DNA from: Fictibacillus nanhaiensis
Lineage (GTDB): Bacteria > Bacillota > Bacilli > Bacillales > Fictibacillaceae
NCBI RefSeq assembly: GCF_019801215.1
Contig: NZ_JAHVJO010000003.1
Location: 248,001 to 312,000, forward strand
DNA: 64,000 bases
Reading direction: 5' to 3'
This document shows positions 41,214-49,971 of this stretch, in pieces; position 1 is the first letter of the stretch, and each line of letters starts with the position of its first letter. Below the pieces are notes generated by a model that saw only the letters and a list, made by a program, of their open reading frames with translations, did not search any database and was not told the DNA's origin. A program made the position numbers and the translations under genes.

Positions 41214-42124
41214 GTAATAATCCTGCTTTAGAGGTAGAAAATCTAACGAAAAAAATAAAAGGCAAACAAATTATTAAAGGGGTTTCCTTCACTCTTTTTC
41301 CAGGAGAAGTGTTTGGTTTTCTTGGTCCAAACGGAGCCGGTAAAACAACAACCATCCGGATGATTGTCGGTCTTATCTCCCCAACGTCAGGAACGATAAA
41401 AATAGGTGGTAAGAATGTTCGAACTCAGTTCACTGAAGCTATGAAGCATTTAGGGTGTATCGTTGAAAATCCTGAGCTATATCCTTACTTAACAGGATGG
41501 GAAAATCTCGAGCATTTTGCAAAAATGGATCCTTCTATACCAATGACAAGATTGCAGGAAGTCGTGGATCTTGTTGGTATGCATAACCGCATTCATGATC
41601 GCGTAAGCACCTATTCCTTAGGGATGCGACAGCGTTTAGGAATTGCTCAAGCCCTTTTAGGAAAACCAAAAGTGCTTATTTTAGATGAACCAACAAACGG
41701 ACTTGACCCAGCGGGTATTCGGGAAATGAGAGAGTTTATCCGTCAGTTGGCAAGAGATGAAAACTTAAGTGTTCTTGTTTCTTCCCACTTGCTAAGTGAG
41801 ATTCAGCTTATGTGTGATCGCGTTGCCATCATTTCGAAGGGTGCTGTCATTCGTACTGATTCCGTAGAAAAATTGTTAGCTGAACAAGAAAGAGTCATCT
41901 GGAAAGCAGAACCGATCGACCGTGCTAAAGAGCTTTTACTAGAAGAAACAGAAGTCCAAGAAGGGATCGACGGTACATTAATTACCCTTTACAACGAACC
42001 CCTTCTGCCCCAGTGGAACGAGAAGCTTGTACTGGCAGGGGTTAAAGTGAAAGAAATGAGAACGCAGCTTCCTTCTTTAGAAGATTTGTTCTTAGAAGTA
42101 ACAGGAGGGGAAACGATTGATTAA
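41210..42124 (+). CDS. ABC transporter ATP-binding protein
   Basis: A 304-residue ABC ATPase of the drug/antibiotic-export (ABC-2) type. Walker A GPNGAGKTT at about 39-47, Q-loop region CIVENPELYPYLTG, signature YSLGMRQRLGIAQAL, Walker B VLILDEPTNGLDP and the switch His in SSHLLSEI. The C-terminal ~90 residues are the usual extension of this subfamily. It is translationally coupled to the SGNH gene before it and overlaps the permease gene by 8 nt. Substrate unknown; similar pairs give bacitracin- or lantibiotic-type resistance. Confidence 0.94.
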   Translation: MSNNPALEVENLTKKIKGKQIIKGVSFTLFPGEVFGFLGPNGAGKTTTIRMIVGLISPTSGTIKIGGKNVRTQFTEAMKHLGCIVENPELYPYLTGWENLEHFAKMDPSIPMTRLQEVVDLVGMHNRIHDRVSTYSLGMRQRLGIAQALLGKPKVLILDEPTNGLDPAGIREMREFIRQLARDENLSVLVSSHLLSEIQLMCDRVAIISKGAVIRTDSVEKLLAEQERVIWKAEPIDRAKELLLEETEVQEGIDGTLITLYNEPLLPQWNEKLVLAGVKVKEMRTQLPSLEDLFLEVTGGETID

Positions 42125-43097
42125 TCTTGTTCGAAATGAAATGTTAAAGCTCCTCCGAAAGAAAAGATTATACGTAATCGTACTGATCATTGCCTTTCTT
42201 GTCCCTCTTTTTACATATGCTCAGTTTAAAACGATTCAAGAGCAGAGAGAAAAGCTTGGTGCACAAGATTGGCGTACTGCCTTGCAGCAGGAAATAACAG
42301 ATACTCAAAACAGACTCAGCTCCAGCCGCCTTCAAGATGAATGGCGCAAATATTTAAAGATTCGTCTATCTCAACAGCAGTACTATTTAGAAAATGATAT
42401 AGATCCTCGTGCTCCTGGCGCACCGACATTCATGCGTGTATTCGTAGAAAACTCGATCGACCTTTTATTGCCTTTACTTGTTATGGTAATCGTCGCCGAT
42501 CTTGTTTCTTCGGAAGCGAGCGGCGGAACGATCAAGCTGCTGTTAACAAGGCCGGTTAAAAGGTGGAGGATTCTATTAAGCAAGTATTTAGCGATGCTGC
42601 TTTCTGTCTCCTTTATCGTACTGTCAGTAGCTGTTTTATCTTACCTTATATCAGGTGTCGTATTTGGTTATGGAGGCTGGAATATGCCGCTCTTGACCGG
42701 ATTTGCGGTATCGGGAGATGAACTTCTCACTGAAAATGTGCACATCGTTCCACAATGGCAATACATCTTAATGGAGTTCGGTCTCGTCTGGTATGTTTGT
42801 GTCATCGTAGGAACATTGACGTTCATGCTTTCCGTGTTATTAAGAAGTACGGCTGCTGTCATGGGAATCATGCTAGCCGCCCTTATCGCAGGTGCCATTC
42901 TCGTAAACATGGTGTCCTCATGGGAAAGCGCTAAATATTTCTTTATGGTAAACCTCAATCTTACAAACTATGTAAGCGGGATGGCGACGCCGATTGAAGG
43001 CATGTCATTAGGATTTTCAATGGCTGTTCTAGCCGTTTGGGGAATTGCCGGTTTTATTATCGCGTTCGTTACTTTTTCAAAGAGGGATATCTATTAA
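42117..43097 (+). CDS. ABC-2 type permease
   Basis: A 326-residue membrane protein starting at TTG (GGAGGGG 7 nt upstream, inside the ATPase gene). The first membrane segment is at about 17-36, then a ~75-residue polar extracytoplasmic loop rich in Gln and Arg, then five more segments. The VADLVSSEASGGTIKLLLTRPVKRWRILLSKYLAML motif is typical of ABC-2 permeases. It forms the channel for the ATPase above. The single SGNH-ATPase-permease operon ends at a hairpin terminator. Confidence 0.92.
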   Translation: MINLVRNEMLKLLRKKRLYVIVLIIAFLVPLFTYAQFKTIQEQREKLGAQDWRTALQQEITDTQNRLSSSRLQDEWRKYLKIRLSQQQYYLENDIDPRAPGAPTFMRVFVENSIDLLLPLLVMVIVADLVSSEASGGTIKLLLTRPVKRWRILLSKYLAMLLSVSFIVLSVAVLSYLISGVVFGYGGWNMPLLTGFAVSGDELLTENVHIVPQWQYILMEFGLVWYVCVIVGTLTFMLSVLLRSTAAVMGIMLAALIAGAILVNMVSSWESAKYFFMVNLNLTNYVSGMATPIEGMSLGFSMAVLAVWGIAGFIIAFVTFSKRDIY

Positions 43098-43106
43098 TTC
43101 AAGTAA

Positions 43107-43150
43107 AAAGGAAGCCTGAGAATGATTTCTCCCGGCCTCCTTTTTTTCTT
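43107..43150 (+). terminator. Terminator of the SGNH-ABC operon
   Basis: AAGGAAGCCTGAGAA/TTCTCCCGGCCTCCTT imperfect stem followed by T7. Confidence 0.85.
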
Positions 43151-43179
43151 GTGTTCGAGTCTAATGTTTACAAATATCA

Positions 43180-43237
43180 ATAAAACGGAAATGAACTACT
43201 TTCAATAGCAACAAAGTTGGCGAAAACAGCCTTTAAA
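43180..43237 (+). repeat. 3' tail fragment of the dispersed repeat (copy 4)
   Basis: AAACGGAAATGAACTACTTT followed by CAAGTTGG-like sequence and GCGAAAACAGCCTTTA lines up with the last ~55 bp of copy 2 (31372-31425). The rest of the element is missing. Confidence 0.7.
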
Positions 43238-43242
43238 TAAAA

Positions 43243-45249
43243 TTAGATTTTAAAATGCTTAATCATCGCAGCCAATGAACTTGAGGCTTCATTTAGTTCT
43301 TCTGCCGATTGAGAAACCGTTGCAAGTGCTCTCACTTGCTCTTCAGATGAAGCACTTACTTCCTCGCTTGCTGCTGCTGATTGTTCAGCTACTGCTGCAA
43401 TGCTTTGGATGGAAGCAACTACTTCTTCTTTATAGTTATTGATGATTTCTACTTCACTCGTAATCTGTTGAATGGATTTTACCATCTCATCCATTGTCCC
43501 AGCGATTTCATCAAAGGCACGTTCAGTATCTGTTACTGTATTGTTCTGATCAACCGCAATTTGCTTCGTTTGTTCCATTTCTTTTACTGCTCGCACGGAT
43601 TCAGCACCGATTCCAGTGATTGTTTTTCTTACTTTATCAGCTGCGATCGATGATTGTTCTGCCAGTTTTCGAACTTCATCTGCAACTACAGCAAATCCGC
43701 GGCCGCTTTCTCCAGCACGAGCTGCTTCAATACTTGCATTTAAAGCAAGCAGGTTCGTCTGCTCAGAAATATCGGTAATGGATTGAATCACTTGTTCGAT
43801 TTCTTTTACTTTACCAGCTAATCCAGAGATTACTTCTTCAATGTTTTTAAGGACTTCATTACTCTCACCTGTTTTCTCACGCAGGATGTGCATTTGCGAT
43901 AGCCCTTTTTTATTTGCTGATTCTGCAAGAACCGATAAACGTGTCATCGCATCTGCTTGTTCGTTTACTTTCTCAATTTGTGAAGATAAGTCTAGCGTTC
44001 GTCTATTTGTTTCATCTGCATCTTCAGCCTGGTTCGTTGCACCTGAAGCAATTTCAGCTACAGCTCGAGATACTTCTTCACTTGCAGCGATCGTTTCTTC
44101 TGATACAGCACTCAAGTTTGAAGTGGATTCATTAACTGTTACGACAGATTGGCTGACTGATGTAATGAGACCTCTCATGTTTTCTACCATCGCATTAAAG
44201 TGTTGAGTCAGCGTTCCTACTTCATCTTTTGATTTCGCGTTTACAGATACTGTGAGATCACCTTCTGCAACAAGCTGAACTTGCTTTTGAAGATTTCGAA
44301 TTGGATTAGAGATGCTTTTCGCTAAGAAGTACGTGACAACTAATGCGACTAAAACGGCAATCGACGCAAAGATTAAGATCACGTTCAGAAGCTGTTGAGC
44401 ATCTTTCAAAAGTTCTTTCGTCTCGTACACAAAACCAAGCTTCCACCCTGTGTCGGCAATCGTCGTATAATACAGTTCACGATCAGTGTTTTTATATTCG
44501 TAGGCAAGGTTCCCTTTTTCATGTTTGTACATCTCTTTTATAAAGGATTCTTTGCTCAAATCTTTGCCCTGTTCCTTCGGATGAACGAGAGCCATACCTT
44601 TTGGGTCAAGAAGAACGGGATACCCGTTATAACCGACTTTTGTTTTATTGATCATATTGGAAAGACCAGCAAGACTTAAATCGAGTCCAACTACTCCTAA
44701 TACATCACTTGTCGCTGGATCTAAAACCGGTTTTACAACGGTAACGACATATTCTCCTGAAGTTGCATCTTCATAAGGTTCCGTCCACATCGTTGTTTCT
44801 GGTGATTGAATAGCTGTCTGATACCACGGACGTCCAGTAGGATCAAAACCTTCAGGAAGTTCTAGCACAGGTGATGTTTTAAATTGTTTAGTTTCAGCCC
44901 CTACATAAAGAACGGCCACATTTTTGTTCAGTTCTAAAAAGTGCTGAAAATCCTGGTCGACTATCGGCCATGATTCTCCAAGACCCTTAGCTTCATCCGT
45001 TTTTAACGTTTTTAAGTAATCGATAACCCTGCTATCCTGGCTATAGCGATCAATCGTGTTTCCATAAGATTGCAAATATAATTCGGTTGATGCTTTTACG
45101 TCATTTGCAAGCCCTGTTGTCTGTTCTTGGATATTTTTTTGCATCTGATGTTTCGTTTGAAAATATGAAAACAGTGAAGCAGATATGAGTGCCACTGCAA
45201 CAAGCACACTTACCGATAACATAATTTTTGTTTGTATCTTTTTAAACAC
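43243..45249 (-). CDS. Methyl-accepting chemotaxis protein with dCache sensor
   Basis: A 668-residue chemoreceptor starting at GTG. Membrane segments at about 9-30 and 287-309 enclose a ~255-residue double-Cache domain. Residues Arg140, Trp142 and Tyr143 (in DPTGRPWY), Tyr159 and Asp190 (in VVGLDLS) correspond to the amino-acid-binding motif described for dCache_1 domains, so an amino acid ligand is likely. HAMP (about 310-362) and the signalling hairpin ([33 protein letters not shown]) follow. It resembles McpB/TlpA of B. subtilis. A sigma-D-type promoter precedes it. Confidence 0.94.
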   Translation of the reverse strand: MFKKIQTKIMLSVSVLVAVALISASLFSYFQTKHQMQKNIQEQTTGLANDVKASTELYLQSYGNTIDRYSQDSRVIDYLKTLKTDEAKGLGESWPIVDQDFQHFLELNKNVAVLYVGAETKQFKTSPVLELPEGFDPTGRPWYQTAIQSPETTMWTEPYEDATSGEYVVTVVKPVLDPATSDVLGVVGLDLSLAGLSNMINKTKVGYNGYPVLLDPKGMALVHPKEQGKDLSKESFIKEMYKHEKGNLAYEYKNTDRELYYTTIADTGWKLGFVYETKELLKDAQQLLNVILIFASIAVLVALVVTYFLAKSISNPIRNLQKQVQLVAEGDLTVSVNAKSKDEVGTLTQHFNAMVENMRGLITSVSQSVVTVNESTSNLSAVSEETIAASEEVSRAVAEIASGATNQAEDADETNRRTLDLSSQIEKVNEQADAMTRLSVLAESANKKGLSQMHILREKTGESNEVLKNIEEVISGLAGKVKEIEQVIQSITDISEQTNLLALNASIEAARAGESGRGFAVVADEVRKLAEQSSIAADKVRKTITGIGAESVRAVKEMEQTKQIAVDQNNTVTDTERAFDEIAGTMDEMVKSIQQITSEVEIINNYKEEVVASIQSIAAVAEQSAAASEEVSASSEEQVRALATVSQSAEELNEASSSLAAMIKHFKI

Positions 45250-45292
45250 CTGTTTAACCCCCTATAAATCCCCATATTTGTTTCTATACTAA

Positions 45293-45320
45293 ATATCGAC
45301 AAATAATTACATCAGCTTTA
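45293..45320 (-). promoter_or_regulatory. Sigma-D promoter of the dCache chemoreceptor gene
   Basis: Minus-strand TAAA (45320-45317), 16 nt, GTCGATAT (45300-45293), which differs from the sigma-D -10 GCCGATAT at one base. Spacing equals that at 5195-5222. Confidence 0.7.
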
Positions 45321-45399
45321 CTAAATAAAGCTAAACAGGTACTAAAGAATTACTTTTATGATAAACATTCACAAAAACTGTTACTATATACCTAAAAAA

Positions 45400-45430
45400 A
45401 CCAAAAAACCACCTGAGTCGGTGGTTTTTC
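45400..45430 (-). terminator. Terminator of the terC gene
   Basis: AAAAACCACC/GGTGGTTTTT stem with a 6-nt loop (minus strand). Confidence 0.92.
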
Positions 45431-45440
45431 GTATCATGCA

Positions 45441-46154
45441 CTAAACTTCATTTTTTGAAGGCGTTTTTTCGTTTAAGTTCTCAGCTGTCTTTTTCTCAGC
45501 CGTCTTTTTCTTTTTAAGCAATCCAAGACCTACGACAACAATAATAATGAAAAGTTCAAATCCGTATTTCACAAAGTCATTTTCAAAATATGGCTTCATA
45601 AACTTTTCGCCCACGATCATCTTAGATGCTGTCCACGCAAGAACAGCAGCTCCGATAGTGATGATGAAAGGATACTTTTCCATCAATTTCAAAAACAATG
45701 TACTTCCCCATACTACAATTGGAACTGAAATCAATAACCCGATCACAACTAGTAAGAAGTCACCATGTGCTGCTCCTGCAACTGCAAGAACATTATCAAG
45801 TCCCATTACGGCATCTGCAATAATTATCGTTCTAATGGCTGCCCACACATTGTTCTGAGCCTCTATGTCATGATCTTTTTCTTCAATCATCAATTTGTAA
45901 GCAATATAGAGGAGAATAAGTCCACCTGCCAGCAAAAGGCCTGGAATTTTTAATAACCATACAACGGCCAGTGTAGCAACTGCTCTTATCACAATGGCAC
46001 CAACAGTACCCCAAAAAATAACCTTCTTTTGATTTTCCTTTGGCAGGTTCCTTGCTGCCAATCCAATTACGATTGCGTTATCACCTGCTAAAACTAAATC
46101 AATAATTACAATAGCCAGAAGTGCTGACCAAAAATCTGGTGAAAACAATTCCAT
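45441..46154 (-). CDS. TerC-family membrane protein
   Basis: A 237-residue protein with seven membrane segments. The TerC signature is clear: IIDLVLAGDNAIVIGLAARNLP at about 18-39 and IIIADAVMGLDNVLAVAGAA at about 110-129, each with the membrane-buried Asp-Asn pair. TerC/Alx proteins take part in Mn2+ export and metal loading of exoenzymes. AGGGAGG lies 9 nt upstream. I looked for a yybP-ykoY Mn riboswitch in the ~170-bp leader and saw none. Confidence 0.94.
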   Translation of the reverse strand: MELFSPDFWSALLAIVIIDLVLAGDNAIVIGLAARNLPKENQKKVIFWGTVGAIVIRAVATLAVVWLLKIPGLLLAGGLILLYIAYKLMIEEKDHDIEAQNNVWAAIRTIIIADAVMGLDNVLAVAGAAHGDFLLVVIGLLISVPIVVWGSTLFLKLMEKYPFIITIGAAVLAWTASKMIVGEKFMKPYFENDFVKYGFELFIIIVVVGLGLLKKKKTAEKKTAENLNEKTPSKNEV

Positions 46155-46326
46155 GTAAAAAATCCTCCCTGTTGAACATCTGTATAATAGTATACCCGAA
46201 TCGCATTTAAAAAGATAATAAATTAGTTTTTACAATTTGCAGCTAAAAAAAGGCTGCTCTAGACCGGATTCTGCCCTGCCAGGCTTATCCACTTTTCCAT
46301 ATATTAGAGGAAAGGGGGTGTTTTTT

Positions 46327-46572
46327 ATGTGTTCATGCAATCCTTGTATGCAGTGCAATTGCAATTCTTGTATGCAGTGCTATTCGTGTGTTAATTTTTG
46401 CGGCGTTCGGATGTTTTGTCAAAATGCAAATGCTTGTTGTTGTCTAATGGCTCCAACTCCAGCTCCAACTCCTGCGCCTGCTCCTACACCTTCTAACTCT
46501 CCTTTAGTTTATTATTGCCGTTATACTTGCTGTTCTGGAAATAGCAATAACGGTACAACTAGAAGATATTAA
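46327..46572 (+). CDS. Cysteine-rich small protein
   Basis: An 81-residue protein with 16 cysteines. ATG 46327 has AAAGGGGG 9 nt upstream; an open frame reaching back to 46237 lacks support. Residues 1-40 contain a duplicated CNPCMQC / CNSCMQC unit and a CCC triplet; a linker of PTPAPTPAPAPTP follows, then CRYTCC and a Ser/Asn/Gly-rich end. Such composition fits a spore-coat or exosporium structural protein or a metal-binding peptide; it lacks the Gly-rich repeats of heterocycloanthracin-type bacteriocins. No modification or export genes lie nearby. Function unknown. Confidence 0.75.
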   Translation: MCSCNPCMQCNCNSCMQCYSCVNFCGVRMFCQNANACCCLMAPTPAPTPAPAPTPSNSPLVYYCRYTCCSGNSNNGTTRRY

Positions 46573-46616
46573 TTCATTGCTTTGCTAATAAATAAACTTC
46601 AAGAGTGTAATACGAG

Positions 46617-46655
46617 AAAAAGAACGTTTTGTTTCAAAAAGCGTTCTTTTTTTTC
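46617..46655 (+). terminator. Terminator of the Cys-rich protein gene
   Basis: AAAGAACGTTTT/AAAAAGCGTTCTTT stem followed by T-rich tail. Confidence 0.9.
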
Positions 46656-46707
46656 TTTACTGGCAATAATGCATGATATAGATATGCTGTAACAATGGAG
46701 GATATAT

Positions 46708-47520
46708 ATGCGTTGGTTAATGAAACAATGGTTCCATCGCTTCTTTGAAGATAAAGTCTTTGACCTGTCAGCACAGCTTGCCTATTACTTTCTTGTTTCT
46801 TTATTTCCATTTGTTTTTTTAATCTTTACTGTTCTAGGATTCTTGCCCATTTCAACGGCATATGTTCTAACCCTTTTTCAATCTATCGCTCCAGAAGAAG
46901 CTTATACCTTACTAGAATATAATTTAATCGCCGTTTTAGATGAACACCGTGGAGATGTTTTATCTCTTTCTTTTATTATTATGATTTGGCTGGCAACGAT
47001 AGGCACACATGCGATTATCCGTGTTTTTAATCAGGCCTATAAAGTACAGGAAAGCAGACCTTTTGTTAAAGAATTAATTCTCGGGGTATTCTTAACGATT
47101 GGTTTAGTAATAGCTGTCATAACCGCTCTATTACTCCCCGTTTTTGGACGAACGATTGGGATCTACCTTTTTGAACAGACCGGATATTCACATCCTGTCT
47201 GGCACATTTGGGAAACGGCGCGTTATGTGATTGGTTTCTCTGTACTGATCGCCATTTTTTCTGCTCTTTACATGTTTGCTCCGAATGTAAAATTGTCTTT
47301 TAGTGCCGTATGGCCAGGTGCTATTTTTTCCACAATCGGATGGCATGTGTTTTCTTATCTTTTTTCTTCTTATGTACTGATTTTTGATTATGGACAAATC
47401 TACGGAAACCTGGGCGCACTCTTGACTTTAATGATTTGGTTCTACCTTTCTGCAATGATCTTAATTGCAGGCGGACAGCTTAATGCGATCCTTGCAAAAA
47501 GAAAACAGTTAGGTAAATAA
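46708..47520 (+). CDS. YihY/BrkB-family membrane protein
   Basis: A 270-residue protein with six membrane segments and a GGAGG site 7 nt upstream. Family motifs: FDLSAQLAYYFLVSLFPFVFLI at 18-39, PGAIFSTIGWHVFSYLFSSYV near 209-229, and YGNLGALLTLMIWFYLSAMILIAGGQLNA near 236-264. These proteins were once called ribonuclease BN; that activity belongs to another gene in E. coli, and their actual role is not established, transport being the usual guess. Confidence 0.93.
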   Translation: MRWLMKQWFHRFFEDKVFDLSAQLAYYFLVSLFPFVFLIFTVLGFLPISTAYVLTLFQSIAPEEAYTLLEYNLIAVLDEHRGDVLSLSFIIMIWLATIGTHAIIRVFNQAYKVQESRPFVKELILGVFLTIGLVIAVITALLLPVFGRTIGIYLFEQTGYSHPVWHIWETARYVIGFSVLIAIFSALYMFAPNVKLSFSAVWPGAIFSTIGWHVFSYLFSSYVLIFDYGQIYGNLGALLTLMIWFYLSAMILIAGGQLNAILAKRKQLGK

Positions 47521-47678
47521 AAAGATTTTTGAAAACTTTTCTTCTTGTAATTGACTTTTTCACTTTATCGTAACATCATTGTGTATATACAAAGAAATTT
47601 CATCTTTTTTCCGGTTATAATGGATAATACATTAGACGGAAAAAGACCGGATAATTTTACGGGGATTGGAGCCGGATC

Positions 47679-48713
47679 ATGACTGTAAAGAACGTAATTT
47701 TATTATTTTTATTGCTCGCAGGAATCATCATATTTGTCTTTTACAGTATACCTCTCCTTCTCGCATTAATTACCGCTATAATGCTTGAACCGGTTGTAAA
47801 GTTGTTTATTAGACTTTTGAAAGGAAGACGACTTTTGTCTGTCACCTTTACTTTCCTGTTATTTTTAGCAGGTTTTGGTCTCCTATCATACTGGCTTACT
47901 ACAACACTTGTCATTCAAGTTATTGAGTTCATTACCATACTTCCATCCTACTCAGTTCATCTTTTTGAAGTAGCGGAAAATACGTTTTATGAAATGGAGA
48001 ATTTTTATGCAAGTCTGCCTCCTGAAGTTGTACGGACACTTGAAGAAGGCTTAGTTGCATTAAAAGAGTATGCGGTAGAATCTGCTAAAGGATTGACCAC
48101 TGGCATACTGGGTCTCATTACCTCGATTCCAGGATTGCTGATCTATTTTATTATTTACTTAATTTCTGTATTTTTATTTTCGTTAGATTTACCAAGGCTT
48201 TACGCAGAGTTTCTTAATTTATTTACAACTTCAGCCCGTGAAAAAGTAGAACTGGTATTCAGTCAGCTATCAAGAGCAACAGTCGGTTTTTTCAGAGCAC
48301 AAATCATTTTAAGCTTCATAACGTATATCTTAGCGTTAATCGGTCTGATGATTTTAGATGTAAAATATGCAGTAATCATTGCCCTATTAATCGTCATCGT
48401 AGATATATTGCCGATTTTGGGTACCGGTTCGTTCCTCGTACCTTGGGCTGCCTATACATTCTTTATAAACAATAATGATCATCTTGCATTCGGTCTCCTG
48501 ATTATGTTTGGAGTTATAACGATTGTCAGAAGAATCATAGAGCCTAAAATTCTTGGTTCCAGTCTTGGCATCTCAGCATTAGCTGCTCTTGTTTCTCTGT
48601 ATATCGGGTTCCAGCTTCTCGGGTTCATCGGCTTAATTGTTGGTCCTGCTATCGTGATCATTTATGAAGCATTAAGAAGTGCCGGTTTTATTAAAATTAA
48701 AATAGACTTTTAA
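47679..48713 (+). CDS. ytvI: YtvI-like sporulation membrane protein (AI-2E transporter family)
   Basis: A 344-residue protein with seven or eight membrane segments in the UPF0118/AI-2E layout: paired N-terminal segments, a long amphipathic loop (90-150), then the conserved VDILPILGTGSFLVPWAAY and EPKILGSSLGISALAALVSLYIGFQLLGFIGLIVGP. That wording and length match the sporulation protein YtvI of Bacillus better than the quorum-signal exporters. Its role in sporulation is known by name only. The ATG has GGAG about 8 nt upstream. Confidence 0.85.
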   Translation: MTVKNVILLFLLLAGIIIFVFYSIPLLLALITAIMLEPVVKLFIRLLKGRRLLSVTFTFLLFLAGFGLLSYWLTTTLVIQVIEFITILPSYSVHLFEVAENTFYEMENFYASLPPEVVRTLEEGLVALKEYAVESAKGLTTGILGLITSIPGLLIYFIIYLISVFLFSLDLPRLYAEFLNLFTTSAREKVELVFSQLSRATVGFFRAQIILSFITYILALIGLMILDVKYAVIIALLIVIVDILPILGTGSFLVPWAAYTFFINNNDHLAFGLLIMFGVITIVRRIIEPKILGSSLGISALAALVSLYIGFQLLGFIGLIVGPAIVIIYEALRSAGFIKIKIDF

Positions 48714-48728
48714 AGTGAGCTTTATCAT

Positions 48729-48766
48729 AAAAACGCGTTTCCTGCACATTGGGATATGCGTTTTTT
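48729..48766 (+). terminator. Terminator of ytvI
   Basis: AAAACGC/GCGTTTT stem with a 20-nt loop and T-rich tail. The long loop lowers confidence. Confidence 0.65.
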
Positions 48767-48879
48767 TCATGAATGAGGTTAGAAAACCTATAAAGGTTGG
48801 GAATTATAGAGGATAGGAAGAAAAAAGAGAAATTCATTCGAACACTTAGTTAGTATGGTGAATTTTTATTGGAGGAATC

Positions 48880-49923
48880 ATGATGAGTACTGCAGCAAAA
48901 GAACGCGATTATTATTTTGACAACGCGAAGTTTATACTGATTTTCCTGGTCGTGTTCGGGCACTTTATTTCACCGATAAAAGGTCAAAGTGAGTGGCTTT
49001 ATACGATTTATAATTTTATTTACACGTTTCATATGCCAGCGTTTATTTTGATTGGGGGATTTTTCACGAAGGGTGTATGGCGAGATGGGTATCTTCCAAA
49101 GATTTTTAAAAAGGTTCTCATTCCTTACTTAGTATTTCAGTTGGTGTATAGTTTCTTTTATTATGATCTTTACGGAAAAAGTGAAGTTAAGCTGGATTTC
49201 TTCTCTCCGCATTGGACACTTTGGTTTTTGCTAAGCTTAGTCTTTTGGAACATTCTGCTGAAATTGTTCGTGAAAATAAAGTATCCCCTTATTTTGGCTA
49301 TTGGGATTGGCGTTGCTGTAGGGTATATCCATGATATTGGAACATACTTGAGTCTTTTGAGGACGTTTGTATTTTTCCCGGTCTTTTTATTAGGGCACCT
49401 TCTCGAGAAAAGAGATTTTAAAAAGATCTTAAAGCCGTCATCAAAAGCGGCAGCTGCTGCGTTTTTAATTGTTCTATTCATTACGTATCATTTTATATTT
49501 CCAAATGGAACGAAAGAGTGGCTGCTCGCTTCCTCTTCATATTCCGAAATACTCGGATATAATAATTGGTATGGCGGATTAATACGTCTGGCTATGTACG
49601 GTGTAATGTTTGCCGCCACATTCAGCTTTTTGGCACTTCTTCCAAGAAGAAAAATGTTTTTTACAGAATTCGGTGAGCGTACCTTGTATATCTACCTGCT
49701 TCACGGATTTGTCTTAAAGTATTTGTTTACCACTGATCTATTTGCTTCTATTGAAGAAAATGGAGCTTACTTTATGTTGTTATTCCTTGCACTCATTGTT
49801 ACCTTATTTTTAGCAAGCAAGCCCGTTATTGCATTGGCACAGCCTTTTATTGAGCTTCGATGGTCTCGATTAAAAAAAATAGTGAAAATTAAACCAAAAC
49901 CCGCTCAGCCACAGGAACGTTAA
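48880..49923 (+). CDS. Membrane acyltransferase (acyltransferase-3, fucose 4-O-acetylase type)
   Basis: A 347-residue protein with about ten membrane segments. The start region RDYYFDNAKFILIFLVVFGHFISPI carries the family's catalytic His, followed by FIYTFHMPAFILIGGFFTKG and, near the end, ERTLYIYLLHGFVLKYL. ATG 48883 may be the true start, as it is better spaced from GGAGG. Such enzymes O-acetylate cell-surface polysaccharides or lipids; substrate unknown. Confidence 0.9.
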   Translation: MMSTAAKERDYYFDNAKFILIFLVVFGHFISPIKGQSEWLYTIYNFIYTFHMPAFILIGGFFTKGVWRDGYLPKIFKKVLIPYLVFQLVYSFFYYDLYGKSEVKLDFFSPHWTLWFLLSLVFWNILLKLFVKIKYPLILAIGIGVAVGYIHDIGTYLSLLRTFVFFPVFLLGHLLEKRDFKKILKPSSKAAAAAFLIVLFITYHFIFPNGTKEWLLASSSYSEILGYNNWYGGLIRLAMYGVMFAATFSFLALLPRRKMFFTEFGERTLYIYLLHGFVLKYLFTTDLFASIEENGAYFMLLFLALIVTLFLASKPVIALAQPFIELRWSRLKKIVKIKPKPAQPQER

Positions 49924-49929
49924 TTCATA

Positions 49930-49970
49930 AAGAAACCCGTAGGTCGACTAATGACCCACGGGTTTTTAAG
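49930..49970. terminator. Bidirectional terminator between the acyltransferase and the subtilase
   Basis: AAACCCGTAGGTC/GACCCACGGGTTT stem with one mismatch and T/A flanks. Confidence 0.9.
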
Positions 49971-49971
49971 T

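Noticed and set aside
46298-46306. CATATATTA, a match to the sigma-K -10, upstream of the Cys-rich protein gene
   Set aside because: A start site 7 nt downstream would fall in the ribosome binding site, leaving no room for a leader, and no matching -35 is present.
46155-46326. Possible yybP-ykoY manganese riboswitch in front of terC
   Set aside because: The leader is short and none of the conserved segments could be found on the minus strand.
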